Shown here in pieces: positions 53,001 to 60,281 of a DNA stretch of 64,000 bases. The position numbers and the translations under genes are program-made. Source of the stretch: CAIRDP01 sp037138335 (GTDB lineage Bacteria; Bacteroidota; Bacteroidia; Bacteroidales; FEN-979). The number at the start of each line of letters is the position of its first letter. Position 1 is the first letter of the stretch. The stretch spans positions 1 to 64,000 of the forward strand of contig JBAXIO010000012.1 of NCBI GenBank assembly GCA_037138335.1, written 5' to 3'. The notes beneath the pieces were generated by a model that was not told where the DNA came from, did not search any database, and was given only the letters and a program-made list of their open reading frames with translations.

Positions 53001-54713
53001 TTATTGTTTTACCTTCTGTTTTATAAAGGCAATGACGAGCAGGACCTCCCCTTCTCCCCGGTTTGTCACAGTGTAACTCCCCGCAGCAGCAGGAATGGCA
53101 AATGTTTCGGCATAATTGAACTTCATTCTCATCCCATTCTGTGTTTCAACAAGTATGCTTTCACCTTCAACCAGGTTCAGCACATGGCATTTATTCTTTG
53201 TCTCAATGCATGCGGATGAGTTTATATGGTACCTCCACACATCATAATAATGCAAGGCATGGGTAGGCAGGTGGAATTTTTTCCAGCCAGGCCCTTCTTC
53301 AAGCAGGTATGGCTTTGAAATGAAATCACGCCGTATGATATCCCCCTTCCTGCTGAAATCAAGGTTTTCCATGGCCCTTGCAATATTCAGGTCCCTTGGT
53401 TTCCCCTCCAGGTCCATCCTCAGCCAGTCATATATTTTAAATGTAAAAATGTATGGAGTTGTGCTTATCTCGAGCACCAGGTTGTTGGAACCAGAGCCGT
53501 GAACAGTCCCTTCGGGGATGAGGAAAAAATCGTGCTTTGAGGCGGGATGCTGCTGCACGAATTTCGGGATGTCGACAGGAGTTTTTTCTATAGCGCTTTT
53601 TTCCAGATTTTTTTTAAATAGTCCAGGGTCGATATTTTCATCGAAACCAATATTTACCAAGGCTTTATCCTTAGTGTCAAGAATATAATATGCCTCCTGC
53701 TGAGTGAAGTTTTCTCCGAATATTTTTTGAATATATTCTTCCTGCGGATGGCATTGTATTGATAAATTCCCGCCATCGAAAGTGTCGAGGAAATCAAAAC
53801 GGATCGGGAACTCTTTTCCAAAGCGCTCATGGCAATCACCCAGCACGGAAGCCGGTTCATTGAACATCAGCCAGTCGAAGCTCACCTCAAGCCTGTTGCC
53901 GCTGCTTTCCAGTGTAAGACCGTTTTCAGGCACAATCATTTCAAATGACCAGGCATAATTGGGGACGTCTTTTCTTAAACCGGGGATATGGTTTTTTATC
54001 CAGGTGCCGCCCCAGGCGCCGGGCTCAAACCAGGGTTTCACTCGGAATACATTCCGGCTCATGGTGTACAAAGCCATCCGCAGGTCATCGCCTTCCATCC
54101 ACCTGATCTGGTCTGCTTCTTTTTCGTCAATAACGATATCCACCCGGCCCGAAAGTTCATCTTTATGCTTATTCAGCAAAATCCAGTCGGCGAAATAAAA
54201 TCGTTTGTACATCGACTTCTGGTTCCCGGGCCGCCCGGCCCCGAGGTTGGTGATAAGGCCTTTTCGGGCCCTGTATTGCATTTCGTTTTTTGGAAGGTCA
54301 ATATACAGGAGGCATCCATTCCATCCTGCCAGCGATGCCCCCGCTCCGTATACAATATTCAACCCTGCCTGCAAATCCGGTTGTATGCCGCCCAGCTTTT
54401 CCTTATCGAAAAGATCCTTAAGGCCAAGGGTGCATCTTGTTCCGAATAAGGGATCGTCTCCGCCGAGGAAAGGTTCGATCAGTTTATCAATTTCGGCGGA
54501 TGGCAGCATGGCAGATCCTGCATCCTGCCATCTTGCTTCTATCCCGGCATTCTCCAGCTGCTGCGACAGCTCCTTCCTTACGGCATTAAAGTAAACACCA
54601 TGATAGCCGTCGATGATCACTGTCTTCTCACTCCCTATGCGCCTTGCAAGGCTTTCAAACCCCGGATGGATCTTGCCATCCCCTATTGGAAAAACAGGAT
54701 CGGTATTGTACAT
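53001..54713 (-). CDS. Class I phosphomannose-isomerase-like protein with N-terminal extra domain
   Basis: 570 residues. ATG 54713 is chosen because it shares a base with the kinase stop (TAATG). The C-terminal ~350 residues are cupin type: PWFEPGAWGGTWIK, SIQCHPQEEYIQ with Gln320 and His322, LIPEGTVHGSG, as in class I mannose-6-phosphate isomerases that bind zinc. Residues 1-220 form another domain (EKTVIIDGYHGVYFNAVRKE ... GCLLYIDLPKNE) recalling a nucleoside-kinase fold without a P-loop. Residues 62-66 (WQDAG) come from heptamer DNA. Coupled with the ROK kinase, it likely isomerises the phosphorylated sugar. Its end abuts the giant gene with no spacer. Confidence 0.72.
   Translation of the reverse strand: MYNTDPVFPIGDGKIHPGFESLARRIGSEKTVIIDGYHGVYFNAVRKELSQQLENAGIEARWQDAGSAMLPSAEIDKLIEPFLGGDDPLFGTRCTLGLKDLFDKEKLGGIQPDLQAGLNIVYGAGASLAGWNGCLLYIDLPKNEMQYRARKGLITNLGAGRPGNQKSMYKRFYFADWILLNKHKDELSGRVDIVIDEKEADQIRWMEGDDLRMALYTMSRNVFRVKPWFEPGAWGGTWIKNHIPGLRKDVPNYAWSFEMIVPENGLTLESSGNRLEVSFDWLMFNEPASVLGDCHERFGKEFPIRFDFLDTFDGGNLSIQCHPQEEYIQKIFGENFTQQEAYYILDTKDKALVNIGFDENIDPGLFKKNLEKSAIEKTPVDIPKFVQQHPASKHDFFLIPEGTVHGSGSNNLVLEISTTPYIFTFKIYDWLRMDLEGKPRDLNIARAMENLDFSRKGDIIRRDFISKPYLLEEGPGWKKFHLPTHALHYYDVWRYHINSSACIETKNKCHVLNLVEGESILVETQNGMRMKFNYAETFAIPAAAGSYTVTNRGEGEVLLVIAFIKQKVKQ
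54511..54537. repeat. GATCCTG/CATCCTG heptamers inside the isomerase-like gene
   Basis: Words GATCCTG CATCCTG CCATCTT GC, read in frame as part of RWQDAGSAML. Same family as 32461 and 54973. Confidence 0.55.
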
Positions 54714-55714
54714 TATTTCCCCGAAATAAATGGCAGCCGTGAATAAAATGCATCGTCGCAAAGCCTTGCAGCTCCGGCAATACCGGTCAATTCGCCAAGT
54801 TCTGAAAGAAAAACAGGGATGATGCAGCCGTGTTGTACAAGAGCCAGCCTGAACGGTTTCTCAAAAAGCGAATATGAATTTGCAATATTACCTCCAATGA
54901 CAAGGCATTCAGCACCGAATCTGAGCAGCCAGGGAGCTAGAAAATTTCCCATGCCAGTCCCAAACTCAGAGAAGATGCGGGATGCAGGATGCAAGATGTT
55001 TTTTTCAGGATCACGGATCACGATTTCAGGATCACGGTTTAGGATTCCTGCATCCTGCATCTTGCATCCTGCATCCAGTTCCGCAATTTCCTTCACCCCT
55101 GCAATATCTTTCCCTGTCACTTCCTTGTACCTGCTTACAAACCATCTTGTCGAAAAATGATCGTCGGCAATGCTGCCACCGTATGGCAGGTGGTATACGC
55201 AGCCCGATTCGGGGACCTCAGGGCCGGACTCCACGGGGATGCCATCCGCAATAAAGGCAGAACCGAATCCTGTGCCTAATGTAATGGCCATGCTTCTTCT
55301 GAAACCCGATGACCTGCCAATCCATGCCTCCCCGATGGCAAAACTGGTTGCGTCGTTTAAAAACCTCACCGGCACGGAAGCGTCCAGCTCCAGCCGTTGA
55401 CGGATTTCCTCACGTACATTGATCCCATATAGGCTGTCGTATTTCTGAACCCCTTTAAACCAGGCGATGCCCCCGGGGTAATCGAAAGGCCCGGGCATGG
55501 CAAAACCGATCCCGCCGAGATTCTCTTTTCCGACCAGGCTGATGAGTTGCGAAAGCGCTTCAGCCCAGCCCGCCAGGATGAAATCTGCAGAAGCCCTGCT
55601 GTCGACTACCTTCCTGGCCTTAAACACATCCGAAATACTGTGCCCGTCGGGATCTACAGCCATGCAGGTAATATGGCTGCCGCCGATATCAGAGCCGATC
55701 AGCATTTTTGTCAT
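54713..55714 (-). CDS. ROK-family sugar kinase with repeat-derived insertion
   Basis: 333 residues. N-terminal phosphate loop SDIGGSHITCM, GIGFAMPGPFDYPGG, catalytic-region NDATSFAIGEAWIG and TLGTGFGSAF identify a ROK kinase (glucokinase/N-acetylmannosamine kinase group). The usual zinc motif CGxxGCxE is absent, replaced by LPYGGSIADDHFSTRWF as in several Bacteroidota members. Residues ~213-247 (AGCKMQDAGILNRDPEIVI...) come from heptamer repeats at 54973-55078, inserted between VKEIA and FSEFGTGMGNFLAP. It is coupled to the isomerase-like gene by TAATG. Substrate unproven. Confidence 0.85.
   Translation of the reverse strand: MTKMLIGSDIGGSHITCMAVDPDGHSISDVFKARKVVDSRASADFILAGWAEALSQLISLVGKENLGGIGFAMPGPFDYPGGIAWFKGVQKYDSLYGINVREEIRQRLELDASVPVRFLNDATSFAIGEAWIGRSSGFRRSMAITLGTGFGSAFIADGIPVESGPEVPESGCVYHLPYGGSIADDHFSTRWFVSRYKEVTGKDIAGVKEIAELDAGCKMQDAGILNRDPEIVIRDPEKNILHPASRIFSEFGTGMGNFLAPWLLRFGAECLVIGGNIANSYSLFEKPFRLALVQHGCIIPVFLSELGELTGIAGAARLCDDAFYSRLPFISGK
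54973..55078. repeat. GGATGCA/GGATCAC heptamer array with 18-bp perfect inverted ends, inside the ROK gene
   Basis: GATGCAGGATGCAAGATG (54981-54998) and its exact inverse complement (55058-55075) enclose GGATCAC words and a central T run. The whole block is translated in the kinase. Confidence 0.9.
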
Positions 55715-55801
55715 GTAAGATTGATTTTAAATAAAGGCATAATTTTTGACGCTTAAAATTAGCAAGTATATGCTTACCTTTATTTCACTAAATCTGAGAA
55801 A

Positions 55802-56776
55802 ATGGAAAATTTGAACATGCTGCGTCCGCTGGGTAAGACCAATATGATGGTAACCCCAATAGGATTGGGCTGCTGGCAATTCAGCAAACAAAATAATATG
55901 GCCGGGAAATTCTGGCCCACCCTCGAAGATGACCTCATTACCAAAGTGGTGGCCCTTTCCCTTGAAGGCGGACTGAACTGGTTCGATACGGCCGAAATAT
56001 ACGGCAACGGGGCTTCCGAAAAAGCCCTTTCAAAAGCCTTGAAGGCAGCAGGGAAAAAACCGGGAGATGTGCTTATCGCAACAAAATGGTGGCCCATATT
56101 CAGGTTTGCTTCAAACATTGCCAAAACCATTGATGAACGTATAGAAGCTTTGTCGCCCTATCCCATCGACCTTTACCAGGTGCACCAACCCTGGGGATTT
56201 TCGAGCGAGAAAAGCGAAGTGGCGGCCATGGCCGAACTCTATAAGCAGAAAAAGATAAAATATATAGGCGTGAGCAACTTCTCAGCCGAAAAAATGAAAA
56301 GCGCCTGGGAAGTCCTCGATAAAAAAGGGATCCCGCTTGCATCGAACCAGGTTCCTTACAGCTTGCTCAACCGCAAGATAGAAACCAACGGGACCCTGGC
56401 CATGGCGAAGCAGCTGGGAGTTTCAATCATTGCCTATTCACCCCTGGCCCAGGGACTGGTCACGGGTAAGTTCCACGACAATCCCGAATTGCTTAAAAAT
56501 ATCGGCTTTAGAAAGCACACCTCCCTGTTCAAACCTGCCGGTCTCGAAAAAAGCCGTAAACTCATCACGTTGGTGAAAGAGCTTGCTGCCAAATATAACG
56601 TAAGCCCGTCACAGGTTGGATTAAACTGGCTTATAAATTATAACGGGAATACGGTGGTGGCAATCCCGGGCGCAACTAAGGAATCCCATGTAAAGGAAAA
56701 TACAGGTGCGCTTTCATTCAGGCTGTCCGATGAGGATATGCTGAAGCTGGATAAGGGAAGTGAAATGTTTAAATAA
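55802..56776 (+). CDS. Aldo/keto reductase
   Basis: 324 residues, TIM-barrel NADPH oxidoreductase. The tetrad is visible as D and Y in FDTAEIYGNGASE, K in IATKWWP and H in YQVHQPWG. Cofactor-end text AIPGATKESHVKEN is typical of the YajO/YhdN branch that reduces aldehydes and ketones. Starts at ATG 55802 (MENLNMLRPLGKTNMMVTPIG). Divergent from the kinase gene. Confidence 0.93.
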   Translation: MENLNMLRPLGKTNMMVTPIGLGCWQFSKQNNMAGKFWPTLEDDLITKVVALSLEGGLNWFDTAEIYGNGASEKALSKALKAAGKKPGDVLIATKWWPIFRFASNIAKTIDERIEALSPYPIDLYQVHQPWGFSSEKSEVAAMAELYKQKKIKYIGVSNFSAEKMKSAWEVLDKKGIPLASNQVPYSLLNRKIETNGTLAMAKQLGVSIIAYSPLAQGLVTGKFHDNPELLKNIGFRKHTSLFKPAGLEKSRKLITLVKELAAKYNVSPSQVGLNWLINYNGNTVVAIPGATKESHVKENTGALSFRLSDEDMLKLDKGSEMFK

Positions 56777-56805
56777 CTTCAAGAATTTAAGTTGAGATCC
56801 TGATC

Positions 56806-57822
56806 CTATAAAGATTTCAGCGCCTCTTCAACTTTAATCAGCATGCTGTCGGTAAAATCGAGGTGGGTGACAAATCGCACCACCTGCGGTCCGAGGGGCA
56901 TGGCATGGATATCCTTTTCTTTCAGCCTGGCAAGGAAGTCTTTTTCGGAATATTTGCCTCCCAGCCTGAATATAAGGATGTTCGTTTCACAGGGCATCAC
57001 GTTCTCAACGTACGGCAGGCTTTCAAGTACTTCGCCGATATGCCGGGCTTTATCATGGTCTTCCTTAAGGCGGACGATATTTTGGTCGAGTGCATAAATG
57101 CCGGCGGCGGCGAGATATCCCACCTGCCTCATGGCCCCGCCGAAAGCTTTCCTGACCCTCCTCGCCCTACTGATAAAGGCCTTGTCGCCAATGATGAGCG
57201 ACCCTATGGGCGCACCCAGTCCTTTTGAAAGGCATATCGAAACCGAATCAAAGAGTTTCGCATATTTCTCAGGGCTTTCGCCGGTTTCGGCCAGCGCATT
57301 GAACAGCCTGGCCCCGTCGAGATGGTATTTCAGGTTGTTCTCCCTGCAAACCCCGGCGATCTCTTCAAGGGTTTCATACTTGTAGACCGACCCTCCTCCT
57401 TTGTTCATCGTATCCTCAACCTCGACAAGGCTGGTGACCGGGCGGTGGATGTCGGATTCGGGATTTATATGGGCCCGTACATCCCCTGCATTGATCTGTC
57501 CGCGCTCCCCCTCCAGCAGGCAGACCGATACGCCTGAATTGCGCATCATCGCCCCGCCTTCATAATAATACACATGGGAGTGCTTATGGCAGATCACCTC
57601 GTCGCCGGGCCGGGTATGCACATTCACGGCTATCTGGTTGGTCATAGTGCCCGACGGACAGAACAGGGCCGCTTCTTTTCCCAGCATGGCTGCCGCTTTT
57701 TCCTCGAGCATGATCACGGTGGGATCATCATGAAAAACATCGTCGCCCACCCTGGCCGAGACCATGGCCTCAAGCATCTCCTTTGACGGGCGTGTAACGG
57801 TATCGCTTCTTAAATCAATCAT
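56806..57822 (-). CDS. ltaE: Low-specificity L-threonine aldolase
   Basis: 338 residues from ATG 57822 (MIDLRSDTVTRP); a TTG two codons upstream is less likely. PLP-dependent fold-type I enzyme splitting L-threonine or allo-threonine into glycine and acetaldehyde. The PLP lysine is in SICLSKGLGAPIGS; GDDVFHDDPTV and HLDGARLFNA (Asp/Arg around the cofactor) are conserved. Convergent with the aldo/keto reductase, 29 bases apart. Confidence 0.95.
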   Translation of the reverse strand: MIDLRSDTVTRPSKEMLEAMVSARVGDDVFHDDPTVIMLEEKAAAMLGKEAALFCPSGTMTNQIAVNVHTRPGDEVICHKHSHVYYYEGGAMMRNSGVSVCLLEGERGQINAGDVRAHINPESDIHRPVTSLVEVEDTMNKGGGSVYKYETLEEIAGVCRENNLKYHLDGARLFNALAETGESPEKYAKLFDSVSICLSKGLGAPIGSLIIGDKAFISRARRVRKAFGGAMRQVGYLAAAGIYALDQNIVRLKEDHDKARHIGEVLESLPYVENVMPCETNILIFRLGGKYSEKDFLARLKEKDIHAMPLGPQVVRFVTHLDFTDSMLIKVEEALKSL

Positions 57823-57859
57823 ACCCAAAATTACGAATTTCCCGGTTTGTATATCCGCC

Positions 57860-57897
57860 TTAAAAGAAAAGAAAAAGAGCGGACCTTTTGGATCCGC
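57860..57897 (-). terminator. Terminator of the LAP-repeat gene
   Basis: On the minus strand GCGGATCC/GGTCCGC forms a stem with one bulged base and an AAAA loop, followed by CTCTTTTTCTTTTCTTTT. It lies 38 bases past the stop. Confidence 0.7.
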
Positions 57898-57935
57898 CCT
57901 GGAGATATGAAGAGCAACATTACCATGTAAAGAGT

Positions 57936-58403
57936 TTAGTCATTAAAATCGGCACAGGAAATAGTAACAGGAGCAAGGGAGGTAATGTCGGTATGTACGA
58001 GTTCGGCATCGCTGAAGTCAGCCTCGGAAGGGGTAAGTGGGGCAAGACCTCCAATGTTAGCATCATTATCAGGAGTATCGGTAAAATCGGCTTCTGAAGG
58101 AACTGCCGGAGCAAGATTTGAAAAATTCATGAGGTTCAGCTCGGCATCATTGAAATCGCAGGTTTCAGGGCTTACCGGGGCCAGGCTGGCAAAATCGGTT
58201 GCATTCAGTTCTGCATCGCTGAAGTCGGTTGATAAAGGGGCAGCAGGGGCAAGTATGGTTATAAGGTTATTCATGTTAAAAGAAGGTGAAGGAACAATAT
58301 TATTTCTTTCTGCTTTTGCTGAAAGAACCTGGAAGAAAAAGATGGCTGCGATTAAGATCAGGCTTTTCAGAATATTGTTGGTGATGGTATTTGTTGCTTT
58401 CAT
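57936..58403 (-). CDS. Small exported acidic protein built of five LAP...DFSD repeats
   Basis: 155 residues. Signal peptide MKATNTITNNILKSLILIAA... cut probably after AKA (~32). The mature ~120 residues are five units of 17-25 residues with core LAP-x2-P-x2-(A/C/T)DF-(S/N/T)D-(A/T)-(E/P): ILAPAAPLSTDFSDAEL, LAPVSPETCDFNDAEL, LAPAVPSEADFTDTP, LAPLTPSEADFSDAEL, LAPVTISCADFND. It is strongly acidic, with an aspartate ending most units. I do not recognise a function; calcium binding or matrix display is a guess. A TAATTTTG promoter element lies 29 bases upstream and a terminator follows. Confidence 0.75.
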   Translation of the reverse strand: MKATNTITNNILKSLILIAAIFFFQVLSAKAERNNIVPSPSFNMNNLITILAPAAPLSTDFSDAELNATDFASLAPVSPETCDFNDAELNLMNFSNLAPAVPSEADFTDTPDNDANIGGLAPLTPSEADFSDAELVHTDITSLAPVTISCADFND

Positions 58404-58432
58404 GTCGTTTGGTTTTGTTGTTGTTGATGAAG

Positions 58433-58440
58433 CAAAATTA
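58433..58440 (-). promoter_or_regulatory. -7 element of the LAP-repeat gene
   Basis: TAATTTTG on the minus strand, exact TAnnTTTG, 29 bases before the ATG. The rest of 58404-58622 shows no gene. Confidence 0.45.
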
Positions 58441-58622
58441 ATGCGCCACGAAGGCAGGGGAAAGCTGTTTTCGGCCTGGAACCTTCACTGCCCGTTAAAC
58501 TGATGGATTCTCCCGATGAACAAACCGGGAAATTGTTTCACCGGATTCGTCGGGAAAAACAGGAAATCTATTGTCGATAAAGGATAACATGCTGAAATAT
58601 AATAACTTCAGAATCTACAAAA

Positions 58623-58656
58623 CATAAAAAAGGCAGGCATTGATGAAATGCCTGCC
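58623..58656 (-). terminator. Terminator of the aquaporin gene
   Basis: GGCAGGCATT (58632-58641) and AATGCCTGCC (58647-58656) form a perfect 10-bp stem with a 5-base loop; the minus strand continues TTTTTTATG. Confidence 0.85.
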
Positions 58657-58677
58657 GGGGAAATGAAAAAGATAATT

Positions 58678-59376
58678 TTACTTTTCGTTGTCAAACCCGA
58701 ACTTCCAGACCAGGGCAGCAATAACAGCACCTAAAATTGGAGCCACAAAAAAGAGCCATAGCTGCGAAAGGGCATTTCCTCCAGCGAACAATGCAGGACC
58801 GAGGCTGCGTGCAGGGTTTACAGAAGTACCTGTTACGGGGATTGTAACAAGGTGGATAAGCATCAAAGTAACACCGATAGCCAGTCCGGCCATGGCTCCG
58901 TTCCCGAATTTAGAGGTTGTCGCAAGGATCACGAAAACAAACAAGGCGGTCATTACTGTCTCTATCAGGAAGGCACTGCCTGTTCCGAATGCGCCAAGGT
59001 AACCTTCCCCCCAGCCGTTGGAACCAAGACCCCATTCTCCTATCTGCCAGCCTGGTTTCCCGCTCATGATGGCATACAGAACAAAGGCACCGAGGATTGC
59101 ACCCACACATTGTGAAATAATATAGCCGGCTGCATCCTTAACACTCATTTTACCTGCCGTTAACACACCAATGGTAACTGCTGGATTTATATGGCAACCC
59201 GAAATTCCGCCTATGGCATAAGCCATTGCGACAACTGCAAATCCAAAAGCTATGGCAATCCCCAATAGCCCGATCCCGCTGGGCCCGGTCTGGGAAATGC
59301 CGGCAATCACTGCTGAGCCGCATCCGAAAAGGACCAGGCTGAATGTTCCGATCAATTCTGCAATGTACTTTTTCAT
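58678..59376 (-). CDS. aqpZ: Aquaporin Z
   Basis: 232 residues from ATG 59376 (MKKYIAELIGTFSLVLFGCG), six membrane helices with two half-helices: N64-P-A (CHINPAVTIG) and VNPARSLGPALF. The segment IHLVTIPVTGTSVNPARS matches AqpZ, with the selectivity-filter His and Arg of water channels rather than glycerol facilitators. It follows the protease gene by 44 bases and is ended by a clear terminator. Confidence 0.95.
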   Translation of the reverse strand: MKKYIAELIGTFSLVLFGCGSAVIAGISQTGPSGIGLLGIAIAFGFAVVAMAYAIGGISGCHINPAVTIGVLTAGKMSVKDAAGYIISQCVGAILGAFVLYAIMSGKPGWQIGEWGLGSNGWGEGYLGAFGTGSAFLIETVMTALFVFVILATTSKFGNGAMAGLAIGVTLMLIHLVTIPVTGTSVNPARSLGPALFAGGNALSQLWLFFVAPILGAVIAALVWKFGFDNEK

Positions 59377-59420
59377 GTTTTTTGGTTTTTGGTTGATACT
59401 GTTAAAGGTCACTAAGTTAT

Positions 59421-60206
59421 TCAATTCTTTTGCATTGCCGGATTTCCTTCGATAAGACGTATTGTCCAGAAATCGTCTGAAAGGTTCTCGTTGAGCAGGT
59501 AATCGTATGGCATGGTAAAATACCCTTTAATGCCCCATTGATTGCCCCAGCTGTTGCGCACCAGGAAGCGGCGGCTTGTATCGTCGTAACCAACTGCAAG
59601 CACTGCATGCCCGCCTGCAACATGTTCCCCTGGAGCCGGCAGTTCAACAATTCCTGTGCCTGCCACCTCGGCACTTTCAAAACTCTCATACACCGTAAAA
59701 CCGAATACCATGGGAAAGCCTTCGGCCAGGCTTCCTTTGATCTGGCTGAGTACCCGCGGTACGCGATGATACGACAGCACCTGGTGCTCCAGGGCCTTTG
59801 AATAGCAATCCGGCCCGGGCTTCTGTGCAAACCTGGAAATGATATAAGGCCAGTCTTTCTCCGGGCAAACCCCTTCATGGTTCACTGTCTTGATGCCGTC
59901 GCGTATCATGGCCCCGCTGTCGTTGCCGACCGAGTGCTCGATCACCCTCTCGTTATAATAAATGAACAAACGTGAAGGCATGAAAGCAGGTGCATCCTGT
60001 TTTATCAGTCCGAATTCAAAGGCTGCGCCTATTGCATTGGCGGTGCAGCTTCCGAGTTCACCCTGGTCGTAAACCGGCGGACAGCCCGGCCTGAGGTCGG
60101 TCTTTTCGGGTAATTCTGATAATACTTTAGGAGAAGCAGCATAACGGTAATCCCTTTGATCGGGAAGGTCGGGCTGCCAGCCGTAATGGGATACTTTGAA
60201 GCTCAT
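59421..60206 (-). CDS. Papain-like (C1A) cysteine protease without signal or propeptide
   Basis: 261 residues. Oxyanion Gln48 and nucleophile Cys54 in YDQGELGSCTANA, His200 in GGHAVLAVGYDD and Asn218 in RNSWGNQWG complete the C1A site. The protein begins MSFKVSHYGWQPDLPDQRDY, with no signal peptide and no long inhibitory propeptide, so it may stay in the cytosol or leave by an unusual route. Prokaryotic C1 enzymes of this short type are known but their targets are mostly unknown. Confidence 0.88.
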   Translation of the reverse strand: MSFKVSHYGWQPDLPDQRDYRYAASPKVLSELPEKTDLRPGCPPVYDQGELGSCTANAIGAAFEFGLIKQDAPAFMPSRLFIYYNERVIEHSVGNDSGAMIRDGIKTVNHEGVCPEKDWPYIISRFAQKPGPDCYSKALEHQVLSYHRVPRVLSQIKGSLAEGFPMVFGFTVYESFESAEVAGTGIVELPAPGEHVAGGHAVLAVGYDDTSRRFLVRNSWGNQWGIKGYFTMPYDYLLNENLSDDFWTIRLIEGNPAMQKN

Positions 60207-60234
60207 ATTCCCTGTAATTTGGTTTTATACTGGT

Positions 60235-60268
60235 CTGCGGATGGCATGAGGGAAAACCTCATCCGCAG
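60235..60268. other. Hairpin downstream of the DHA2 transporter gene
   Basis: CTGCGGATG (60235-60243) pairs with CATCCGCAG (60260-60268), with an inner ATGAGG/CCTCAT. No T run follows on either strand, so it may be an RNA-stabilising or rho-dependent end rather than a simple terminator. Confidence 0.5.
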
Positions 60269-60281
60269 TCAAAAAATTCAA

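Noticed and set aside
54973..55078. Frameshifted or broken ROK kinase gene
   Set aside because: The frame is open across the repeat and motifs before and after it are in one frame, so it reads as an insertion rather than a pseudogene.
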